The position numbers and the translations under genes are program-made. 5,355 nucleotides of DNA from Phycisphaerae bacterium (lineage in GTDB: Bacteria > Planctomycetota > Phycisphaerae > UBA1845): contig JANQGB010000256.1 in the NCBI GenBank assembly GCA_028277545.1, positions 1-5,355 of the forward strand, read 5' to 3'. Positions 1 through 4,880 of the stretch are shown piece after piece; within the stretch, counting starts at the first letter, position 1; each line of letters starts with the position of its first letter. The notes beneath the pieces are model-generated. The model ran no database searches and was not told the DNA's origin. It worked only from the letters and a program-made list of their open reading frames with translations.

Positions 1-470
1 GCCATCTGGTCGAGTCCGCGCACCATGCCCTTGGCGAAGGTTTCGCCCACCGGTGGGATGTAGTGCGTGGTCCAACTGAAGCGCTCCCGTTCTACCAGGA
101 TTCTGCCACTTCGCAGGTCTTTCCATCGGTAGGCCACGGTAACCGTGGAGGCGATCTCTCGTGGAAGCTGAGTCTCAAAGTCGTCGCCGATGGTCCGATT
201 CCGCACCTCCAGGATCTCACCGGAGAACACCGAGTCCGCCTGCTTCAGCGGAGCGATTCGATACGGCGTATCCATCTCGATACGCTTAACTAACGCTTCG
301 GACAGGCCGAATTCCAAGTCGCGTCGAAACTCCCGCGAATGCAGCATTTTGACGTGGACAGTCTGAATATCGGCCGGAAAAGGCCGCTCGGTCGTGTATC
401 CACAGCCCGAGGCACAGGCCAGCGCGCCCGCAGCGAGTGATAATACAGCCGAAGTTCTGGATATGGTCAT
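1..470 (-). CDS. lptE: LptE-like LPS-assembly lipoprotein (3' end outside window)
   Basis: The visible part is 156 codons with no stop, and the C-terminus lies beyond the left edge. The N-terminus is a short lipoprotein signal: Arg5, a small hydrophobic core (residues 8-18), then ASGC ending at Cys23, followed by GY. The CGY start of the mature chain is characteristic of the LptE family; Cys19 is a less likely lipidation site. After it come an 'FPADIQTVHV' first strand, a helix (residues 49-62, REFRRDLEFGLSEAL) and alternating strands with an SVFSGEILEV segment, which matches the LptE/LptE-like fold. In the family, LptE sits in the outer membrane, plugs the LptD barrel and helps place LPS in the outer leaflet. 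The ATG overlaps the stop of the upstream TPR gene as ATGA, and a GGAG lies 8 nt before it, so translation is probably coupled. E. coli LptE is about 190 aa, so most of the protein is probably present. The family call is by motif recognition; another small outer-membrane lipoprotein is possible. Confidence 0.75.
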   Translation of the reverse strand, partial: MTISRTSAVLSLAAGALACASGCGYTTERPFPADIQTVHVKMLHSREFRRDLEFGLSEALVKRIEMDTPYRIAPLKQADSVFSGEILEVRNRTIGDDFETQLPREIASTVTVAYRWKDLRSGRILVERERFSWTTHYIPPVGETFAKGMVRGLDQM

Positions 471-1504
471 GACGCGGACTCCGTTTCCTCCGGCATTGTC
501 TCGTTGACGGGCAGCGGCTGAAGGGGTTGCCCCAGGCGTTCGAGGCGCTGGCGTGCCTGTGAGGCCGCAATGGTGTCGGGCCAGTTCTCGCAAGTCGAGC
601 GATAGTAGAAGACTGCGGCCCCAGGATGCCGGGTCTTCTCGTAGTAGCGCCCGATGGAGTACTCCTTGGCTGCTCGCTGGGTGTGGATCTGCTGCAGCAT
701 CTGCCCGATGCCCTCCTGCTCTGCCGCCCCGGGGTACTGCGCGAGATACTCGTAATATCGTTCCTCTGCTTCGATCAGGGCAGCGTCGTCGAACTCGATG
801 CCGGCGAAGCTGGCCAGCGCGGCGTCCGCAGACTGCCGCATGGCGTGCCGCGCGTACCGGCTGCGGGGGTACTCCTGCACCAGACGCGAATACTCGAGCT
901 CGGCCAGGGCAAACTCTCCGCGCTCGAAGAAATACCGGGCCTTGGTCCGGATAGCCTGTTGGGCCAGGCTGGTTTCAGGCCGGGCGGCGGTGATGTCGTC
1001 GAGTATGGTGAGCGCCGTGTCCTCTGTACTCAGGATTCGCATGCCCAGCCACTTGCGTTTTACCCCGGTCAGGAACACTTCGGCCACGACGAACTCGAAC
1101 TCGTACGCCCGGTCCTCCGCTTCGGTCCCGGCGAAGCTGTCCAGCACTTCCTGCAGATTCTCGTGGGCTTTGTAGTAATCCCGGCGGGCGATGTGGATCT
1201 CCGCCTCCAGCAGCAGGGCGTCGGCCACGTAGTCCGGTTCTGTGTCGCCGTAGGTCTTGAGCCACTTCTTGAGCATGCCCTTGGCCCGGCGGTAGTCCTG
1301 ACGGGCGTGGGCCTGGCGGGCAAGTTGAAGATCACCCAGCGCCGTCCCCGGTACCGGGGGCGGGCTTTCCACCCATTGGCCGGTCTTGGGGTCGTAGTCC
1401 AGCTCCCGTGCCTTGGGGCGCGGCTCGGCCGCGTAAGCCGAACCAGTCACCAGGAGCGCGACTATCCAGCATGAGCCAGGCCGGCAGATTCGATACGCTG
1501 TCAT
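467..1504 (-). CDS. bamD: BamD/YfiO-like TPR outer-membrane assembly protein
   Basis: This 345-aa protein begins with a Sec signal peptide (Arg5 and Arg8, hydrophobic 13-22, probable cleavage after Ala25 in SAYA-AEP). A 'DYDPKTGQWVE' segment and a proline stretch follow (about 36-52). The rest is TPR-like helical hairpins at about 57-86, 92-125, 181-215, 238-262 and 276-311. The last two resemble the BamD repeats: 'FDDAALIEAEERYYEYLAQYP' is cut here to FDDAALIEAEERYYEY (238-253), and 'KEYSIGRYYEKTRHPGAAVF' (280-299) precedes a YYRSTCENWPDT end. BamD is the essential TPR partner of the BamA beta-barrel assembly machine on the periplasmic face of the outer membrane. Unlike E. coli BamD (about 245 aa, lipidated) this protein is longer and has no lipobox. 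I chose the start at 1504 over an in-frame ATG at 1564 because GGGGAG lies 6 nt upstream, the signal peptide then begins properly, and the 1564 ATG overlaps the candidate -10 box. It could instead be a general TPR scaffold (CpoB/YbgF type), but coupling to lptE favours an envelope-assembly role. Confidence 0.8.
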   Translation of the reverse strand: MTAYRICRPGSCWIVALLVTGSAYAAEPRPKARELDYDPKTGQWVESPPPVPGTALGDLQLARQAHARQDYRRAKGMLKKWLKTYGDTEPDYVADALLLEAEIHIARRDYYKAHENLQEVLDSFAGTEAEDRAYEFEFVVAEVFLTGVKRKWLGMRILSTEDTALTILDDITAARPETSLAQQAIRTKARYFFERGEFALAELEYSRLVQEYPRSRYARHAMRQSADAALASFAGIEFDDAALIEAEERYYEYLAQYPGAAEQEGIGQMLQQIHTQRAAKEYSIGRYYEKTRHPGAAVFYYRSTCENWPDTIAASQARQRLERLGQPLQPLPVNETMPEETESAS

Positions 1505-1510
1505 CCGTGA

Positions 1511-1516
1511 CTCCCC
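1511..1516 (-). promoter_or_regulatory. Shine-Dalgarno site of the BamD-like gene
   Basis: GGGGAG on the minus strand, 6 nt before the ATG at 1504. It decides the start in favour of 1504 over the in-frame ATG at 1564. Confidence 0.65.
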
Positions 1517-1562
1517 GCGCCAGAGGACGCTTCGTAACACGGTCTTGGTACCAGCAGGCGGC

Positions 1563-1592
1563 ATTCTAGCGGCCGACTCGCCGGTGCGGCAA
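1563..1592 (-). promoter_or_regulatory. Candidate sigma70-type promoter of the bamD-lptE unit
   Basis: On the minus strand TTGCCG (1592-1587) is followed after 18 bp by TAGAAT (1568-1563). The -10 matches TATAAT at five of six positions and the -35 matches TTGACA at four of six. Initiation would fall near 1556, giving a leader of about 52 nt that carries the GGGGAG site before the ATG at 1504. The call is by eye and no transcript data exist. Confidence 0.5.
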
Positions 1593-1601
1593 CCCGCCAG
1601 T

Positions 1602-1636
1602 CAGGGTTTGCCCGGGCACGTGCCAAGGACACCCTG
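1602..1636. repeat. Nested palindromes between divergent promoters (operator candidate)
   Basis: Two perfect 10-bp palindromes overlap here: TGCCCGGGCA (1609-1618) and GGCACGTGCC (1615-1624). They are enclosed by a perfect 6-bp inverted repeat, CAGGGT (1602-1607) and ACCCTG (1631-1636), almost centred on the second palindrome. The site lies between the -35 of the bamD-lptE promoter (1587-1592) and the -10 of the ABC-F gene (1681-1686), so if those promoters are right it is not transcribed. That fits a protein-binding site better than an RNA hairpin. No T-run follows on either strand. The regulator, if there is one, is unknown. Confidence 0.4.
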
Positions 1637-1677
1637 CCCGCACTCTCGCGACGCGGCTTCGTCAACTCACGGCCTCA

Positions 1678-1686
1678 TGCTACTAT
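1678..1686 (+). promoter_or_regulatory. Extended -10 promoter of the ABC-F gene, predicted leaderless
   Basis: TGC (1678-1680) directly precedes TACTAT (1681-1686), an extended -10 pattern that keeps the key T, A and final T. Six bases separate it from the ATG at 1693, so transcription would begin at or next to the A of the start codon. No Shine-Dalgarno-like sequence occurs in the 20 bases before the ATG, consistent with a leaderless mRNA. No good -35 exists at 16-18 bp spacing, which extended -10 promoters tolerate. Confidence 0.45.
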
Positions 1687-1692
1687 GCTCCG

Positions 1693-3621
1693 ATGGCCTC
1701 GGTGGTAATCCAATCAGTGACCAAACAGTTCGGCCCCAAGGTCGTGCTGGAGAACGTCTCGCTCGACATCCACACCGGCGAGACGGTCGGTCTGGTCGGC
1801 GCCAACGGGGCGGGCAAGACCACGTTGTTCAGGTTGATCACCGGTCAGGAGCAACCCGACATCGGGACGGTGACCCGCTCGCGAGGCCTGCAGGTGGGTA
1901 TGCTCTCGCAGGAGCCGACGCTTGATTCGGCCCGTACCCTGCACGACGAGGTGGGGCGCGTCTTCGACGAGTTGCTGGAGCTGGCGCACCGCCTCGGTGA
2001 GTTGGGTCACCGCATCGCCGACCACCACGATGATCCGCGATTGCCGGAACTGATGGCCGAGTACGATCGGCAGAGTGCCCGCTTCGAGGCGGCGGGGGGC
2101 TACGGTTTCCAGACCAGGCTCAACGAAATCCTCGGCGGCCTGGGTTTCAGGGAGGCGGACCATTCCCTGCCGGTGTCGGCCCTGTCTGGCGGACAGAAGT
2201 GCCGCGCGGCCCTCGCCCAGGTGCTACTTCAGGAGCGCCAGCTTCTGTTGCTCGACGAGCCAACCAATCACCTGGACATCGACGCAACGCGCTGGCTGGA
2301 GAAGTTCCTGGCTGGTCATCATGGTGGGGCGGTGGTTGTTTCACACGATCGCTACCTGCTTGACCGGCTGGTTAGCAAGATCATAGAGGTCGAAGATCGG
2401 CGCGTTACCGTATATCCCGGTAACTACACCAACTACGTGCAGGCCAAAGAGACGCGACTGCTGGCCTTGCAGCGGCAATTCGAGAAGGACCAGGCGTTCA
2501 TAGCCAAGGAGCGCGCGTTCATAGCCAAGCACATAAGCCGGCAGCGCACCAGGGAGGCCCGGGGCCGGCGCACACGCCTCGAGCGGCGGGTGCAGGCCGG
2601 CGAGTTCGTCGAGCGCGCTCCCAATCAGCGGCGAGGTGCCGTGTTTCGCTTCGAACAGACAGGTCGTACCGCTCACCAGGTACTGCGCTGCGACGGGCTG
2701 TCGAAGGGTTTCGACGACAAGCGATTGTTTGAGGATCTTAATCTGGAGGTGCTCCAAGGAGACCGGCTGGGAATTACCGGAGCCAACGGGACCGGAAAGA
2801 CAACGCTCTTGCGTATCATGCTGGGGCAGCTCGACGCGGACAGTGGCACCATGGACTTTTTCGAGCGTGGTGCCGTGGGCTACTACGACCAGGAACACGC
2901 CGGTCTGGACCGATCCAAGCGCCTGATCGACGAGGTGGCTGCTGGCAGCCCGGAACTAAACGAACAGGAGTTGCGTTCTTTCCTGGGGCGATTCCTGTTT
3001 TCCGGGGAGGACGTCTATAAGACGATCGCCCAGATGTCCGGCGGCGAGCAGAGCCGGATGCGCCTGGCCAAGCTGGTGCTCAGTGCGCCGCAGGTCCTGG
3101 TACTCGACGAACCCACCAACCACCTCGACATCGGCTCGCGCGAGGCACTCGAGACCGCGCTGGCCGACTACTCGGGCACGATCATAACCGTAAGCCACGA
3201 TCGCTACTTCCTGGACCGCGTGGTCAACAGGCTGTTGGTGCTGGAACCGGGCCACCACACCCTGCAGCACGGGGGGTATTCCGAATATCTGGCAGGCGTC
3301 GAAGCCCGACGCTCCGCGGACGAGCAGGCAGGGGCCCGCGTCACGCCGCGCGGTGCTGCGCGGCGGACGAAACGCCGCGATGTGCGGCAGCCTCGACCGA
3401 GTTCGCAGTTTGACAGCCTGCCGCTGGAGGAGTTGGAGAGCCGGTTGATCGCCAAGGAAGAAGAGGTCTCCCGACTGCACGAGCAATTCGCCGACGAGTC
3501 CGTCTACCGCGATCCGGACGCTATCGGACGCCTGCGGGCGGAGTTGGACACCGCATCGGCCGACCTGGCGGCCATGAGTGCCGCCTGGGAACAGCGGGTC
3601 GACGAGCAGTCAGGCGACTGA
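1693..3621 (+). CDS. ABC-F family ATP-binding protein (ribosome-associated type)
   Basis: This complete 642-aa protein carries two nucleotide-binding domains and no membrane segments, the layout of ABC-F ATPases, which act on the ribosome and not in transport. Domain 1 has Walker A GANGAGKT (36-43), signature LSGGQ (164-168), Walker B LLLLDEP (184-190) and H-loop SHDR (217-220). Domain 2 has GANGTGKT (363-370), MSGGE (448-452), VLVLDEP (468-474) and SHDR (501-504). Both Walker B motifs run into TNHLD. Between them lies a charged helical linker (about 250-315) with AFIAK repeated one heptad apart; in ABC-F proteins this linker reaches toward the P-site tRNA. After about residue 540 there is a basic stretch (557-568) and a probable coiled coil (575-638), as in Uup-like members. 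All catalytic motifs look intact. The ATG at 1693 is placed by the domain start, the lack of a nearby alternative and the promoter-like element before it. Whether it is a housekeeping translation factor or gives antibiotic tolerance cannot be told from sequence; nothing around it suggests resistance. Confidence 0.95.
   Translation: MASVVIQSVTKQFGPKVVLENVSLDIHTGETVGLVGANGAGKTTLFRLITGQEQPDIGTVTRSRGLQVGMLSQEPTLDSARTLHDEVGRVFDELLELAHRLGELGHRIADHHDDPRLPELMAEYDRQSARFEAAGGYGFQTRLNEILGGLGFREADHSLPVSALSGGQKCRAALAQVLLQERQLLLLDEPTNHLDIDATRWLEKFLAGHHGGAVVVSHDRYLLDRLVSKIIEVEDRRVTVYPGNYTNYVQAKETRLLALQRQFEKDQAFIAKERAFIAKHISRQRTREARGRRTRLERRVQAGEFVERAPNQRRGAVFRFEQTGRTAHQVLRCDGLSKGFDDKRLFEDLNLEVLQGDRLGITGANGTGKTTLLRIMLGQLDADSGTMDFFERGAVGYYDQEHAGLDRSKRLIDEVAAGSPELNEQELRSFLGRFLFSGEDVYKTIAQMSGGEQSRMRLAKLVLSAPQVLVLDEPTNHLDIGSREALETALADYSGTIITVSHDRYFLDRVVNRLLVLEPGHHTLQHGGYSEYLAGVEARRSADEQAGARVTPRGAARRTKRRDVRQPRPSSQFDSLPLEELESRLIAKEEEVSRLHEQFADESVYRDPDAIGRLRAELDTASADLAAMSAAWEQRVDEQSGD
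2494..2529 (+). repeat. Short direct repeat inside the ABC-F linker
   Basis: The 15-base unit GCGTTCATAGCCAAG occurs at 2494-2508 and again at 2515-2529, a period of 21 bases. It encodes AFIAK twice, seven residues apart, matching one heptad of the predicted coiled linker. Identity at the DNA level, third positions included, suggests a fairly recent in-frame duplication or conversion. Confidence 0.7.
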
Positions 3622-3701
3622 GCCCGATCCGCCGCCGCTTCGCGCAACCAACTTCAGTGCAATGGTTTGTAGGTGATTAGCCGTCGTGAATCGAGCCGCG
3701 G
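3622..3701. other. Convergent intergenic gap without a clear terminator
   Basis: This 80-bp stretch separates the ABC-F stop from the HU stop on the opposite strand. Only a weak hairpin is visible (AACCA 3646-3650 with TGGTT 3663-3667, 12-base loop), and no T-run stronger than GTTTGT follows it. Termination may depend on Rho or lie inside the facing gene. Confidence 0.4.
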
Positions 3702-4058
3702 TCAGGAGCCGGTTCTGCGGGGCGAGAGGCTCGGATCGACAGGCAGGCCGGTCGCTTCATCGAACCTATCCTTCTGTTCCATAAGGCGCTGCTTCATGAG
3801 GCGCCCTACCTTGAAGCGTACGGTTCGCTTGGACGGGACCGGTACCCGTTCCAGCGTTTTGGGATTCTGCGCGGTACGCGCCGCCCGCACTTTGGCCTCG
3901 AATACTCCGAAGTCGCGAAACTCCAAGCGGTTGCCGTTACCGAGCTCATCGATGATCTCATCGAGAAAGATCTGCACGATCTTCTTGACCAGGACGCGCT
4001 TGCTCCCGGTCTGCTCGGCGATGCGATCAACAAGTTCTTTCTTCGTGATCGTCGGCAT
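3702..4058 (-). CDS. HU/IHF-family nucleoid DNA-binding protein with C-terminal tail
   Basis: The 118-aa product begins TKKELVDRIAEQTG (5-18), the standard first helix of HU/IHF proteins. The dimerisation core follows, with LEFRDFGVFEAKVR (45-58) equivalent to the family's 'L.gFG.F....R' signature, and then the DNA-binding beta arm (about 59-78) and a closing FKVGRLMKQRL helix (82-92). HU/IHF dimers bend and compact DNA by inserting an arm proline into the minor groove; the candidate here is Pro66 in QNPKT. The usual RNP triplet is QNP, and the TG after it is TL. About 25 residues after position 93 exceed the normal length of roughly 90-100 aa; they are charged and proline-containing. The ATG is supported by a G-rich GGGGG 5 nt upstream, which is not a canonical GGAGG. 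A candidate promoter lies about 150 bp upstream. HU cannot be separated from IHF-like subunits here, so no symbol is given. Confidence 0.93.
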   Translation of the reverse strand: MPTITKKELVDRIAEQTGSKRVLVKKIVQIFLDEIIDELGNGNRLEFRDFGVFEAKVRAARTAQNPKTLERVPVPSKRTVRFKVGRLMKQRLMEQKDRFDEATGLPVDPSLSPRRTGS

Positions 4059-4276
4059 GATCGCCCCCGTTCAATCTTTTCGCCTGCGCTTCAACACAGT
4101 GCAGGCCAGGACTAGATACGGACTCGAATTGGCCATCCTACCCGTCACCGACCGGACAGCTCACTCAGCTTGCTGGACGACGTGCGGGCAAGCCCGATCG
4201 ACACAAGTCATACTACAGCAACAGGTTCGCGTCAGCAAGTGCCTTTTTGGCCGCCTGTGAAACGGCCCGACAATGC
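4059..4276 (-). other. HU upstream region and candidate long leader
   Basis: This 218-bp gap between the small lipoprotein stop and the HU start contains no supportable gene. It holds the candidate HU promoter and, if that promoter is used, a leader of about 145 nt. Small potential hairpins inside it are CGGG-CAAG-CCCG (4185-4196) and AGCT-CACTC-AGCT (4158-4170). Neither is strong and no known riboswitch was recognised. Confidence 0.35.
4210..4238 (-). promoter_or_regulatory. Candidate promoter of the HU-like gene
   Basis: On the minus strand TTGCTG (4238-4233) and TAGTAT (4215-4210) are separated by exactly 17 bp. Initiation near 4203 would leave a leader of about 145 nt before the ATG at 4058. 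The elements match consensus at only three and four of six positions, so this rests on the spacing and on likeness to the other promoters in the window. Confidence 0.35.
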
Positions 4277-4594
4277 CTACCGGTGCCCGGTGTGCTGGCG
4301 TCGGGTCTCCACGCGCCGGTAGAGCCGGTCATGGTGGAGATCATGGAATCCGAGCCCCTGGCGATCGATGGTGACCTCCAGGTAGGTGACCGACTCGTTA
4401 CCGCGATTGTAAGCCACGGTGGATGGCCACGGGCTCCGGACGGCCATGTCACCGGCCGTCGGCCAGCCCGGCCATGCATCAAAGAGCAAGGCCTGTGAGG
4501 GGACGGCGTTGGCGAAGCCGATCGGACTGGTGTCTGAACAGCCGTACAGCCCTAGTAATAACAGGGACACTGTAATGGTTACCGTAATGCGCAC
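4277..4594 (-). CDS. Small putative lipoprotein of unknown function (GTG start)
   Basis: I do not recognise the family of this 105-aa protein. The N-terminus is a clear lipoprotein signal: Arg2, a hydrophobic core (7-16) and the lipobox LYGC with Cys19 as the probable lipidated residue, followed by Ser-Asp. The mature part has a Trp/Pro-rich stretch (W41, W44, W56 with nearby prolines), then a possible beta strand (SVTYLEVTID, 68-77), and ends in a region rich in His, Arg and Tyr (83-105). The GTG start is supported by GGGAGGAG ending 5 nt upstream, the best Shine-Dalgarno site in the window, and by the signal peptide beginning there. It is expected to be anchored to a membrane facing the periplasm. 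It is co-directional with the HU gene but separated by 218 bp, so it is probably transcribed separately. No convincing promoter was found; a lone TATTCT at 4724-4719 has no matching -35. Function cannot be assigned. Confidence 0.7.
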   Translation of the reverse strand: MRITVTITVSLLLLGLYGCSDTSPIGFANAVPSQALLFDAWPGWPTAGDMAVRSPWPSTVAYNRGNESVTYLEVTIDRQGLGFHDLHHDRLYRRVETRRQHTGHR

Positions 4595-4599
4595 TCTTT

Positions 4600-4607
4600 C
4601 TCCTCCC
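4600..4607 (-). promoter_or_regulatory. Strong Shine-Dalgarno site of the small lipoprotein gene
   Basis: GGGAGGAG on the minus strand, 5 nt from the GTG at 4594. It decides the non-ATG start and suggests efficient translation. Confidence 0.75.
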
Positions 4608-4725
4608 GCCTTGCTGCCGTCCCGTCATGTGTGCAGCACGCCTCATACCTGGTGCGGGTGATGGCCGGGCGAACCGCCCCCTGGCCGACTAGGCCGACCG
4701 GATGGGGCGCGGAGGGCCAGAATAG

Positions 4726-4753
4726 CGGACCTGCCGACCAGAGCGGTCGTCCG
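4726..4753. repeat. Imperfect inverted repeat upstream of the small lipoprotein
   Basis: CGGAC (4726-4730) pairs with GTCCG (4749-4753), and GACC (4736-4739) pairs with GGTC (4745-4748) around a five-base loop; one arm has a five-base bulge. It lies in the divergent region between the small lipoprotein gene and the aminopeptidase gene. The role is unknown, and chance is plausible in GC-rich DNA. Confidence 0.25.
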
Positions 4754-4777
4754 GATTTGCGGGCATGATGACCCCCG

Positions 4778-4802
4778 GCAACGCCGCGGCGCTCGGCGTT
4801 GC
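4778..4802. repeat. Perfect 9-bp inverted repeat over the aminopeptidase -35
   Basis: GCAACGCCG (4778-4786) and CGGCGTTGC (4794-4802) are perfect inverted copies separated by seven bases. The right arm shares TTGC with the candidate -35 TTGCTC (4799-4804). No T-run follows on either strand, so it does not look like an intrinsic terminator. Its position suits a regulator-binding site for the aminopeptidase promoter. Confidence 0.5.
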
Positions 4803-4827
4803 TCCGAAGCCACATGGCGAATACGAT
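4799..4827 (+). promoter_or_regulatory. Candidate promoter of the aminopeptidase gene
   Basis: TTGCTC (4799-4804) and TACGAT (4822-4827) are exactly 17 bp apart. Initiation near 4834 would give a leader of about 47 nt carrying the ribosome-binding site before the GTG at 4881. The -35 is weak beyond TTG. The elements resemble those before the HU gene. Confidence 0.4.
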
Positions 4828-4866
4828 TGCGACCGTCGGGGTGAACCAGAGATTCGATACGCCAGG

Positions 4867-4873
4867 AAGGGAG
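4867..4873 (+). promoter_or_regulatory. Shine-Dalgarno site of the aminopeptidase gene
   Basis: AAGGGAG lies 7 nt before the GTG at 4881. The reading frame upstream is closed by a TGA at 4842-4844 with no better start between, so this site fixes the GTG start. Confidence 0.6.
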
Positions 4874-4880
4874 ATTCTCC

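Noticed and set aside
626..1474. Long open frame of 282 codons on the plus strand
   Set aside because: It lies antisense to the BamD-like gene, whose signal peptide, TPR pattern, promoter and ribosome-binding site are coherent. The antisense product has no recognisable domain; long antisense frames are common in GC-rich genes.
1505..1564. Upstream ATG at 1564 as the start of the BamD-like gene
   Set aside because: It would put 20 residues before the signal peptide, lacks a good Shine-Dalgarno, and overlaps the candidate -10 box, so it would lie upstream of the transcription start.
3646..3667. Hairpin as an intrinsic terminator for the ABC-F gene
   Set aside because: The stem is only five base pairs with a 12-base loop and no proper T-run follows.
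3673..4260. Open frame of 195 codons on the plus strand
   Set aside because: It is antisense to the HU-like gene, which has unmistakable family motifs; no domain or ribosome-binding site supports the plus-strand frame.
4244..4267. GGCCG/CGGCC hairpin next to a run of five T as a terminator
   Set aside because: The T-run precedes the hairpin on the plus strand and becomes an A-run after it on the minus strand, the strand on which the neighbouring genes lie. The orientation is wrong for intrinsic termination.
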